DNA from: an uncultured Polyangiaceae bacterium
Lineage (GTDB): Bacteria > Myxococcota_A > Polyangia > Polyangiales > Polyangiaceae
Reading direction: 5' to 3'
Length of the DNA: 10,170 bases
NCBI GenBank assembly: GCA_938004815.1
Contig: CALKVR010000795.1
Location: forward strand, 1 to 10,170
The position numbers and the translations under genes were made by a program. Of this stretch, positions 1 through 7,600 are shown piece by piece. Position 1 is the first letter of the stretch. Each line of letters opens with the position of its first letter. The notes beneath the pieces are model-generated. The model was not told the DNA's origin and did not search any database. It saw only the letters and a program-made list of their open reading frames with translations.

Positions 1-1767
1 GATGGCAGCAGGGTACGAGCGGCCAGCGCCACATTCGGCGCCGACCTCGGCCCCACCGCCGCCGCCGCCCCCTTGTCCTCCGCCCCCTGCCCCCGGCTGG
101 CATTCGACCGGATGGTGGGGTGCCTCGGTCGTCGGGTCGAGCACCTCCGAAAGGCGAAGCACCTCGGCGACGGCCCTATTCTGACCAACTTGAACGGGGC
201 CGACGAACGTGTCTTCGTCACGCCCGAACGCGACCACGATCTTCTCGCCGAGCGGATCGAGGACCGCTGCGTGGGCGTAGCGAGGCGTGTGAAGCCGGCT
301 CGGGAGCGCCGTGAATTGTCCGGCCTCGTAGAGCGTCAGCTCGGCGACGGGGCGGCCCAGCTCGCTCGGCGTCGCCACGCCGCCGATCGGCATCGGATCG
401 CCGCCCCCGCCGATCAAGAGCACCCGATCGTCGCCGAGCAACGTCGCGGTGTGACAAGCCCGCGGGACGGGCATCGACAGGAGCTCGAAACTATCCGTCG
501 CGGGGTCGTAGAGCTCGGCCGAGGCGATCCCCACGCAGCGGCGGCAGATGGCGTCGTCTGTCTTGGGGCACTCGAAGTAGAGCTCGCCAATCGGCGATTT
601 GCGATCCGTGCCGCCAGCGATCAACACCTTGCCGGACGCAGGGAGCAGCGTGCCGGTGTGGTGCGTTCGGGCGACGTTCATCGGCGACGCCGTGCGGCGG
701 AAAGTGTTGCTGGCGGGGTCGTAGCGGAACGCGTGCGTGACCGCGGCTGCTTGCCCCACGCCGAGAACCTGGTCGAGGTTCGCGCCGCCGGCCACTAGCA
801 CCGTCCCGTCGTGCAGCGGCACCGCTACGTGATCGATGAGCGGGGTGCACGCCGTTTCGCCGCTCGGCTGGAGCAAGGGCCCGGCCGACCAGACACCGGC
901 CATCGGATCGTAGATCTCCGAGGAACAGAAGAACTCGCCGCCGACCGCCGAGTCCGAGCTTCCGCCGATGACGATGACCTTGCCATTTTGCAGGAGCGTG
1001 GCGGTCGCGCGCGCGCGCACGACGACCGGGGTCGACGCGCTCTGCCACTCGGGATCGATGAGCACCGGCCGGGGCGCCGCCTCCGCGACCTCGAAGAGCA
1101 CGCGACGCCCATCGAGGCGAGCCTTGACCGGCCACGTCTCACCGTCGGCATCCCAGGCCGCGGGCGCCGTCACCCTCAGACGCGGTCGGCCGGAGGCGTC
1201 GGCGATCTCGACGAGCCCGTCCCAGCCCGCGGGGACTCGGGCGCGCCACCCCAACGGAAGATCGAGCTCGTAGCCGGCCTGCTCGGTAGGGTCGTCCTGC
1301 GCGAGCAGGTCTTCGACACCGGAGGTGCGAGCGACGATGATCGATCGCACGGAGCCCGCGCGACCGCGCGACACGACGGCGTTGTCTTCGATGGCTACCT
1401 CGAGCTCGGATTCTCCCAACCGGCGCGCCTGGATGGAGCCCCCGGGCGCGTCGATTCGAAGCGCGCCGCCGGTGTGGCTCACCTCGACCGTCACCCTCGT
1501 CGGCGCCGAAACGTACCCCCCGCCCTCACCGGCGGTCGGAGCAGCGCGCACCGAACCGACCAAAAACCCACGCAGCGTCCGCATCGGCGGGGAGGCCTGC
1601 GCCTCTTCGAGCATGGTCATCGCTGCGGGCGCCTGGTCCACCGCAGCTTCGAGCGCTGGACCTGACGCGGCGTCGCACGACCCGAAGCCCGCAAGCGCGA
1701 AGAGGAGGAGGGCCGAGAGCCAACGACCGCACCTGTGCACCACGACCCCCCTCATCACTTCAGCCAT
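1..1767 (-). CDS. Kelch-repeat lipoprotein, C-terminus beyond window
   Basis: The reading frame runs without a stop from ATG 1767 to the window edge (589 codons), so the C-terminus is missing. The N-terminus has a positive stretch (H11 R12, R15), a hydrophobic core (about 17-28) and a cysteine at 31 in the context FGSC, a divergent lipobox, so I infer an exported lipoprotein. Residues about 60-245 form a beta-rich region I do not recognise. From about 255 to 540 come kelch-like repeats with the typical pattern 'DG/NGKVIVIGG ... AELYDPATDSF', for example VIVIGG, VLVAGG, VLIAGG and VLLIGG, each followed by a YDP element. These form a beta-propeller of the kelch/galactose-oxidase-like fold, usually a binding rather than catalytic platform. 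After the propeller comes a Gly-rich tract and another Cys. The start is 9 nt after the YcaO stop, with AGGTG as a weak ribosome site; an in-frame ATG at 1755 is an alternative. Its role beside YcaO is unknown. Confidence 0.85.
   Translation of the reverse strand, partial: MAEVMRGVVVHRCGRWLSALLLFALAGFGSCDAASGPALEAAVDQAPAAMTMLEEAQASPPMRTLRGFLVGSVRAAPTAGEGGGYVSAPTRVTVEVSHTGGALRIDAPGGSIQARRLGESELEVAIEDNAVVSRGRAGSVRSIIVARTSGVEDLLAQDDPTEQAGYELDLPLGWRARVPAGWDGLVEIADASGRPRLRVTAPAAWDADGETWPVKARLDGRRVLFEVAEAAPRPVLIDPEWQSASTPVVVRARATATLLQNGKVIVIGGSSDSAVGGEFFCSSEIYDPMAGVWSAGPLLQPSGETACTPLIDHVAVPLHDGTVLVAGGANLDQVLGVGQAAAVTHAFRYDPASNTFRRTASPMNVARTHHTGTLLPASGKVLIAGGTDRKSPIGELYFECPKTDDAICRRCVGIASAELYDPATDSFELLSMPVPRACHTATLLGDDRVLLIGGGGDPMPIGGVATPSELGRPVAELTLYEAGQFTALPSRLHTPRYAHAAVLDPLGEKIVVAFGRDEDTFVGPVQVGQNRAVAEVLRLSEVLDPTTEAPHHPVECQPGAGGGGQGGGGGGGAEVGAECGAGRSYPAAI
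52..93 (-). repeat. Poly-glycine coding tract in kelch lipoprotein
   Basis: On the minus strand these codons read as a nearly pure glycine stretch (G-A-G4-Q-G7), flanked by cysteines on both sides. Glycine is encoded by a mixture of GGC, GGG, GGA and GGT, so this is not a simple triplet expansion. It probably acts as a flexible linker between the beta-propeller and a C-terminal segment lying outside the window. Confidence 0.7.
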
Positions 1768-1776
1768 CGTTCGCAC

Positions 1777-3978
1777 CTAGCCCGGAAGTCGACCGAGGAA
1801 CATGTCGGAGAACGGCACCAGACGGCAGCGACGCGGAACGTGCAGCTGGATCTCGCTCGCGGCGTCGAGCATCCCGCTGGCGATCACGCGCACCACGTGG
1901 ACGCCACGGAAGACCGGTGGCGTCAAATCGACGATGCATACGTCTCCCTCTGGCATGATCGAGGCGACGCGCTCGACGATCGTGTCCACGTGGTCCCATG
2001 CCGACGCCCCCGGCTGCCCGAGCGGTTTCCGCTCGTCGGCACGCCGACGGCCGGCCCGGCGCTCGAACGCCTGTTTGCGGTAGGGGTACACGTCGAACCG
2101 ATTCGCGGACGACGTCTTGAGGCCGGCGGTTCCCACCGACGTGTCGAAGAACAGCGATTGCGCCGCCTCGGTGATGGCCCGGCGCGTCGCGACCGCGGGA
2201 TCGAGGTGCGCGCCGTAGCCGACTTGGTGATGGTGGATGTACTCGTCGTCGCAGACGATCTGGAGCTCGACCACGGGCACCCCGAACGCCGACGTGATGT
2301 CGCGCAGCTGCGGCGTGTACCCGGCAGCGGCCATTCGCTCGAGCAACGTTCTCGATTGCTCGTCGGCGATCGATTCGTGATCGATGACCGGACATTCGAG
2401 ACCGTTGCGGAGGGCGGTGTGGTGCGCGTCCCGTTCGATGATTTCGAGCAACCCCTGGAGGGTCGCATCGCCGAGGGTGCACCCCGCCGAGAGCCCGGAC
2501 GAGCCCGGTGACGGAAGCTGCAAGCCGTGGCCCAGGAACAAGGCGCCCGACAGGTAGACGAGCGCGGCCGGTACCAAGATCGGACGATCTCGCCGAAGGC
2601 AGTGACCCCAAACCCAGTCGATCGTCTCGTCATCGGAATACGCGCGCGTCTGCTCGAGTGGCATCCCGTCAAGCAAACCGGATGCCAGGAACGGCATGTC
2701 GATCGCGCGCTCCCTGACGTCGGCGTAGCTCGCGCGCAGAATGTCGCGGTCGCCGGTCCAACCGGCGAGGTTACGCTCGAACCACTCGAACATCGCCGAG
2801 CACCGGGCCTGCTGCTCGGTCGTGCCCTTGCCGAAGCACGTCTCCACGAGAGAAGGGAAAAGGACGGGGGCATCCGGGGAGAACGATGGCGCAGCGACGA
2901 CGTGGAAGTACGGGCACCCTATCGCGAGCAGCCGCTCCGGAGCAGCCGCGGGCAAAGGCCTGCAATCGAGCTCCACGCCGAGCATTTTGGCAGCGGCCTC
3001 GGCACGGCCGACGGCGTCGAGGGCCGTGATCGAGCGCGTCCCGCCCGTCGAGTCGACGACCTGGCTCACCTCGCGAGCGAGCCGCGTATCCGATGTGGTC
3101 GCCGACGCATCGTCGAGCCGACCGCGATGATGGCCGCGACAGAGCGGGCACGAGGTCACGGCCATGACGACCTCGGTGCGCTCGCCCGACGGCCCGACGC
3201 GAAGAGCGCTACCCAGGCGCTTCGGGTAGCCGCTGCCACGAACGCGCTCGAGCTCGGCGCGAACCTCGGCGGCCGCCCGCACCGCCAACCACCGACCGCG
3301 CGCATCGACCGCACCGAAATGGAGCAGAGGCACGACATCGGCGGCCCCGGAGTCGAACTTCGGGCGCAGAGTCGTAGAAAGGCGGCTGCAGGAGAAGCAT
3401 GGCGTCCTGCCCGGCACGTTGAGAGGACCAACGACGGCGTCGGGCCCCTCGATCACCGCGAAAAGTGTTGGAACGCCGAGACGCAGGCAAGCCTCGTTCG
3501 CCTCCATGATCAGACGCCCGTGCACGTCTTCGAGCGCACAAACGACGACGTCGACTTCGGAGACGCCATCCATGGTTGCGTACCCGGCGGCGTCGAACGC
3601 GGGCTCGAGGCGGAGCTCGACCAGCACCGCCCGGGCGAGCTCGCCCGAGCCGATCACCGCGACGCGCGTCGGCCTGGGTCGGTCGACGGTGGCGTCGACC
3701 ACGACCCGCAACACGCTGTCGAGCAGCAGCTCGACAAGCGCGACGACGTCGTCGCCAGCGAACTGCTTCTCGAGCGAAGAGACGATCGCTCCGACTGTCC
3801 GCGCGCCATCGATCTGGGCGAGGACAGCGGAGACGCCCTCGGGGTCGACCTCCTCGAGGCAGAGAAACTGCCCGTCGCCCCCGAGGCCCATGAAGCCGTC
3901 GCCCGCGCGGTGGAGCTGCGCGCCAGGTTGCCACGCGAGGACGTCGCCCGTTCGGAGTGGCCCGTGGCGCATCGTCAC
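1777..3978 (-). CDS. Fused E1-like/YcaO cyclodehydratase (TOMM type)
   Basis: This 733-residue protein has the layout of fused C-D cyclodehydratases, which use ATP to turn Cys/Ser/Thr of a precursor peptide into azolines. Residues 1-100 resemble the winged-helix leader-binding (RRE-like) region. Residues 104-300 are a ThiF/E1-like domain with a Rossmann GSG turn (110-112) and two CxxC pairs (C194/C197, C277/C280) that should bind structural zinc. Residues about 305-733 are the YcaO domain, with GKG (383-385), S394-E398-E401-R402, Q508-E512-E515-R516-D517 and E604/Q607. These match the ATP/Mg-binding motifs of the family, so I expect ATP activation to be intact. The C-terminus ends in RLPG and lacks the PxPxP tail common in azoline-forming YcaO proteins. 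The start is GTG 3978, 6 nt after the upstream stop, or ATG 3972; neither has a strong ribosome site, and coupling to the lipoprotein gene is likely. A backbone modification other than azoline formation is possible. Confidence 0.9.
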   Translation of the reverse strand: MTMRHGPLRTGDVLAWQPGAQLHRAGDGFMGLGGDGQFLCLEEVDPEGVSAVLAQIDGARTVGAIVSSLEKQFAGDDVVALVELLLDSVLRVVVDATVDRPRPTRVAVIGSGELARAVLVELRLEPAFDAAGYATMDGVSEVDVVVCALEDVHGRLIMEANEACLRLGVPTLFAVIEGPDAVVGPLNVPGRTPCFSCSRLSTTLRPKFDSGAADVVPLLHFGAVDARGRWLAVRAAAEVRAELERVRGSGYPKRLGSALRVGPSGERTEVVMAVTSCPLCRGHHRGRLDDASATTSDTRLAREVSQVVDSTGGTRSITALDAVGRAEAAAKMLGVELDCRPLPAAAPERLLAIGCPYFHVVAAPSFSPDAPVLFPSLVETCFGKGTTEQQARCSAMFEWFERNLAGWTGDRDILRASYADVRERAIDMPFLASGLLDGMPLEQTRAYSDDETIDWVWGHCLRRDRPILVPAALVYLSGALFLGHGLQLPSPGSSGLSAGCTLGDATLQGLLEIIERDAHHTALRNGLECPVIDHESIADEQSRTLLERMAAAGYTPQLRDITSAFGVPVVELQIVCDDEYIHHHQVGYGAHLDPAVATRRAITEAAQSLFFDTSVGTAGLKTSSANRFDVYPYRKQAFERRAGRRRADERKPLGQPGASAWDHVDTIVERVASIMPEGDVCIVDLTPPVFRGVHVVRVIASGMLDAASEIQLHVPRRCRLVPFSDMFLGRLPG

Positions 3979-3984
3979 TGTGGC

Positions 3985-4530
3985 TCAGCCGCCGGAACCG
4001 CCCGTGCCACCCGCGCCCCCGTTTCCGCCGTCACCACCGCCGCCGCCACCACCGCCCTGGGGCGGCCAGAGATCACAGGCTGCGAGGCCGAAGCAATCCG
4101 GGCAATAGCAGCCCTCACTCCACGGATCACAGATGCCGTCGAGCGTGTTTTCGTCGCTGCAAGTGGGGAGCGTGCAGAAGGAGTCGGTTGCACAATCGAC
4201 ACAGAGGCAGTCGTCGGTGTCGATGTCGCACAAGCCGTCGTCGACGCACCCGATGCAGACACAGTCATCATCCTCACCGAGGCAACCGGTGTCCGGGGGC
4301 CCCATGAGGGTCGGCCCAGTCAGCTCGAGGCACTGCGATGCCCCACCGGTACCCGAGGAGGAGCTGCTCGCGGTCGAGCTCACCGAGGAGCTGACCTGCG
4401 TCGAGCTGGAGGTCGCGGACGAAGCAGACGTGGAGCTCGAATCGCCGCCCCCGGAACCCGCGCCATCTCCACAGGCCGCTCCGATCGCGACCGCCGACAG
4501 GAAGAAGCCCGACCAAGTTCGTTTCCGCAT
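3985..4530 (-). CDS. Cys-rich lipoprotein with Ser-rich linker and Gly tail
   Basis: The 181-residue product begins with a typical export signal (MRKR, then a hydrophobic stretch) ending at C20 in the context GAAC, consistent with lipoprotein processing. Next comes a Ser/Thr-rich linker (about 30-63). A cysteine-rich domain (67-152) follows, with a regular spacing: C83-x6-C90-x-C92-x2-C95-x5-C101-x6-C108-x-C110-x2-C113-x5-C119, repeated at C134-C141-C143-C146-C152. Acidic residues fill the x6 spacers (EDDD, DIDTDD, DPWSEG), so metal binding or disulfide knotting is plausible. The tail (159-181) is nearly all glycine with a few Ser/Thr/Asn/Asp. The start at ATG 4530 is supported by GGAGG 4 nt upstream; the same frame stays open far upstream but there it is antisense to the dehydratase. 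It is the first gene of the minus-strand operon, 6 nt before YcaO. I do not know its function; it could be a surface lipoprotein or, more speculatively, an enzyme substrate. Confidence 0.85.
   Translation of the reverse strand: MRKRTWSGFFLSAVAIGAACGDGAGSGGGDSSSTSASSATSSSTQVSSSVSSTASSSSSGTGGASQCLELTGPTLMGPPDTGCLGEDDDCVCIGCVDDGLCDIDTDDCLCVDCATDSFCTLPTCSDENTLDGICDPWSEGCYCPDCFGLAACDLWPPQGGGGGGGGDGGNGGAGGTGGSGG
3988..4056 (-). repeat. Poly-glycine tail of the Cys-rich lipoprotein
   Basis: This codes for the last 23 residues of the lipoprotein, about three quarters glycine, with scattered Ser, Thr, Asn, Asp and Ala. It is low-complexity DNA (CCN-rich on the plus strand). A Gly-rich segment at the very C-terminus, rather than between domains, is unusual and resembles the tract in the kelch lipoprotein of the same operon. 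Confidence 0.7.
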
Positions 4531-4608
4531 GCCGCCTCCATAAGCAACGATGGGACCAGACGTCGCAGCTTCAACGAGACCATGGCGCTCAGGTAGGCTG
4601 CAAGCCGA
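4531..4608. promoter_or_regulatory. Divergent intergenic region between lipoprotein/YcaO operon and LanB
   Basis: These 78 bp are the only space available for promoters of both the minus-strand operon and the plus-strand dehydratase. On the minus side GGAGG (plus-strand cctcc at 4535-4539) is a good ribosome site for ATG 4530. On the plus side no strong ribosome site precedes ATG 4609; AGGTAGG at about 4591-4597 is too far away to be optimal. A short ATG-initiated frame at 4582 ends at TAG 4594 and blocks any upstream extension of LanB. I see no convincing -35/-10 pair, so the promoter role is inferred from gene layout alone. Confidence 0.45.
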
Positions 4609-7600
4609 ATGCGGGGCACGCGAGACGACAGGCACCAAGCGGCGGGCTTCTTCGTCCTCCGCGTACCCGCGCTTCCCTTCGATACCCTCGAGGCGTGGGC
4701 GGAGGGCGTCGTTGCTCGCCGCGCCGAGCGCGATGGGCTCGAGGGTGCGGTCGCTCGCGACCGCACCCTCCTCGCGGAGCGGCTGGGGGAGATCGCGGGG
4801 CGCCCGGACTTCCGCGAAGCCCTCTACTGCGCTTCGCCGACGCTCGAAGCTGCCACGGCGAGCTGGCTCGAGCAGGGCGCGCGCAGCGACGCCGAGGTCG
4901 TCCGCAACCTGGCGCGTTATCTCACGAGGATGGCCGCGCGGCCGACGCCGTTCGGGTTGTTCTCCAGCCACGGCTGCGGCGAGCTCGGCGCCGCCAGCGC
5001 TCTCGAGCTCGACGCCGAGCGGCCTCGCCGGTTGACGCGGCTCGACCGCGCCTACGTTTCTGCGCTCGTCCGCAACCTCGAAGCAGACCCCGCGGTCCGC
5101 AGCGCGCTCCGATTCGGGCCCAGCTCCACCCTGCATCGTACCGGACCGCAGATTGGCTGGTGCACTCCGGTGGAAGTCGGCGGCGAGGTCGTCTTCGAGC
5201 TGCACACGCTCGAGGCCACGCCCGAGGTCGATGCCGCGCTGGGCGCATCGCGAACCGGAGCGCTCCCACGAGCGATTGCGCAGGCAGTGACGCAGGCGGT
5301 GCCCGGCTGTCGACTGGACGAGGCCGCAGGCATGGTGGACGAGCTGATCGCGCTCGGGTTTCTCGTCTCGGAGCTCGAGCCGCCTGTCACCGGGCCACGA
5401 GCGACGGAGCACGTGATCGAAACACTTCGCGACGCCGAGGTGGCGCATGCGACGTGCGCGACGCTGGAGAAGGTGCTGGCCGAGACCGCGAAATTCGACG
5501 CCGACGGACGGGCCGACCGTGATGCCTACGAGCGTTTGGCCTCGGAGCTCGAGTCGCTCGGCGCTCCGGTGGATCGAGCAAAGCTCTGGCACATCGACCT
5601 GGCGCGGGATCTCGGCGCGCTGACACTCGGTTCCGACGTGACGCGAGCGATCGCAGAGGCCGCGACGCTCCAGCATCGACTGGGCGTTCGCGCGCCACCG
5701 TCCGAGCTCATCGCCTTTCGCAGCGCGTTCCGCGACCGCTACGGCGACGGCGAGGTCCGTCTGACCGACGTCCTCGACAGCGAGATGGGTCTCGGGTTCG
5801 GTCCGAGCGGCGGACTTCCTACCAGTCTGACGCGAAATCTCGCCCCCCGACGACGCGGAGCGCCCGAGTCGGAGGTCGCTCCCGCCCGCTTGGAACGGCT
5901 CACCCGTGCCGCGTTCCGGTATCGCGATCCTGGAGGGCGATCGTGGGAGCTCGACGACGAGGACGTCAGCGCCCTTTGCTCGAAAGAAGAGCCTCTTCCG
6001 GAGGTGTTTTGTGTGCTGGCGCAGATCGCCGCCGCGTCCGAGGAGGCACTCGCCCGAGGCGACTTTCGCGTGTATCCCCAGCCCGCGTGGTACGGCGGAG
6101 CGAGCCTGTTCGGCCGGTTCTGCCACGCCGATCCGCGACTTCGAGAACACGTCGCCAGGCTCCTCGCCGAAGAAGAAGCCTTCGAGCCGGGCGCGATCTT
6201 CGCCGAAATCGTTCACCTACCGAACGGCCGTGTCGGGAACATCGCGGCGCGGCCCATCATGCGGAGTTGGGAGATTCCCTACCTCGGGCGAGGCGGCGCG
6301 CCTCCTGGGCAACAGATCACGGTCGACGACCTCTGGGTGTCGCTCTGGGGCGAGCGGCTCCGGCTGCGCTCGGAGAAGCTCGATCGGTTCGTGGTGCCGC
6401 GGATGACCAACGCACACAACGCCGAGGCCAACCTCCCCGTTTACCGGTTCTTGACGGCGCTCCAAGCGCAGGACACCCCGCTTCTCGCGCAGTTCGGCTG
6501 GGGTCCGCTTCGGCACGCGCCGCGCCTGCCGCGGGTCACGCGCGGCAGAGCGGTGCTCTCGCTCGCGCGCTGGCGCCTCGATTCCCGCGACATCGCGGCG
6601 CTGACGGGCTCGGCCGCCGCCCGGTTTCGCGCCGTTCGAGAGCTGCGCGAGCGTGTCGGCCTGCCGCGCTGGGTGACGATGCGTGAGGGGAGTGACCTCG
6701 TCATGCCGCTCGATCTCGACAACGTCCTCTGCGTCGACGCGTTCGTCGAGAAGGCGAAGAGCATGGGCGGCGTGACGCTGACCGAGCTGTTTCCCGCGCC
6801 TGACGAGCTGGCCGTGCGCGGGCCCGGAGGGCGCTACGCGAGCGAGGTGCTCGTCCCGTTCATCTCTCGCCGCCCTCCGAAACCGGCGCCTGCTCCCCCA
6901 CCGCGGCCCTCGATTCGTCGCTCCTTCGGCCCCGGCTCGGAGTGGCTCTTCATCAAGCTCTACGCGGGGCCAATCACGGCCGAAGACGTGCTCACGGACG
7001 TGGTGGCTCCGCTGGTGCGAGCGGCGTTGTCCGAAGGGGATGCCGATCGATGGTTCTTCCTACGTTACGCCGACCCTCGACCGCACCTCCGGTTGCGCCT
7101 TCATGGCGATCCGGCGCGCCTCCTCACGCGCTGCCTGCCCCGCCTGCACGACGCCACCGACGCCTGGATCACGACCGGCAAGCTCGAGAGCGTCGTCATC
7201 GGCACGTACGAACGGGAGATCGAGCGGTACGGCGGTGACACCGTGATCGAATCGGCCGAGGCGCTGTTTGAAGCCGACAGCGAGGCGGTGCTGAGGATCG
7301 TCGGGCTTTACCGGGACGGGGAGGCGCGCTGGAGGCTCGCCCTCTTCGGGATCCACCACCTCCTCGATGCGCTCGGCCTCACCGAGGCGGAGCGTCTGGT
7401 AGCGCTGCGCTCGCTCTTGCGCGGGCAGTACGAGGCGCTGGGCTTCGACGGGTCGACAGAGCACCAGGTCGCGAAGAACTTCCGCGAGACGCGAGCCGAG
7501 CTCGAGCGCCTGCTCGACTCGTCCACGACCGATTTCGGCGAGTTGACCGAGGGAATCGCGGCGCTTCGAACGCGGGCCGACGCCGTCACCCACACCGCAA

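Noticed and set aside
1006..1018. CG dinucleotide run in the kelch gene
   Set aside because: Encodes an ordinary Arg/Ala stretch (VVRARATA) in a high-GC gene; too short to call a microsatellite or Z-DNA element.
811..1665. Plus-strand open frames opposite the kelch lipoprotein (also 73-798)
   Set aside because: Compositionally biased mirror frames without motifs; the minus strand carries clear kelch repeats and a lipoprotein signal.
2527..4596. Very long plus-strand open frame (689 codons) opposite the YcaO gene and lipoprotein
   Set aside because: It lies antisense to two genes with clear family motifs, has no recognisable domain, is Arg/Asp-rich, and is the kind of mirror frame created by high-GC codon bias.
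4531..6216. Minus-strand upstream extension of the lipoprotein frame
   Set aside because: The frame stays open but lies antisense to the LanB domain; the GGAGG site and export signal fix the start at 4530.
6526..6548. 8-bp inverted repeat (CTGCCGCG / CGCGGCAG) within LanB
   Set aside because: Short arms made only of common high-GC bases with a 7-nt loop; expected by chance in such DNA.
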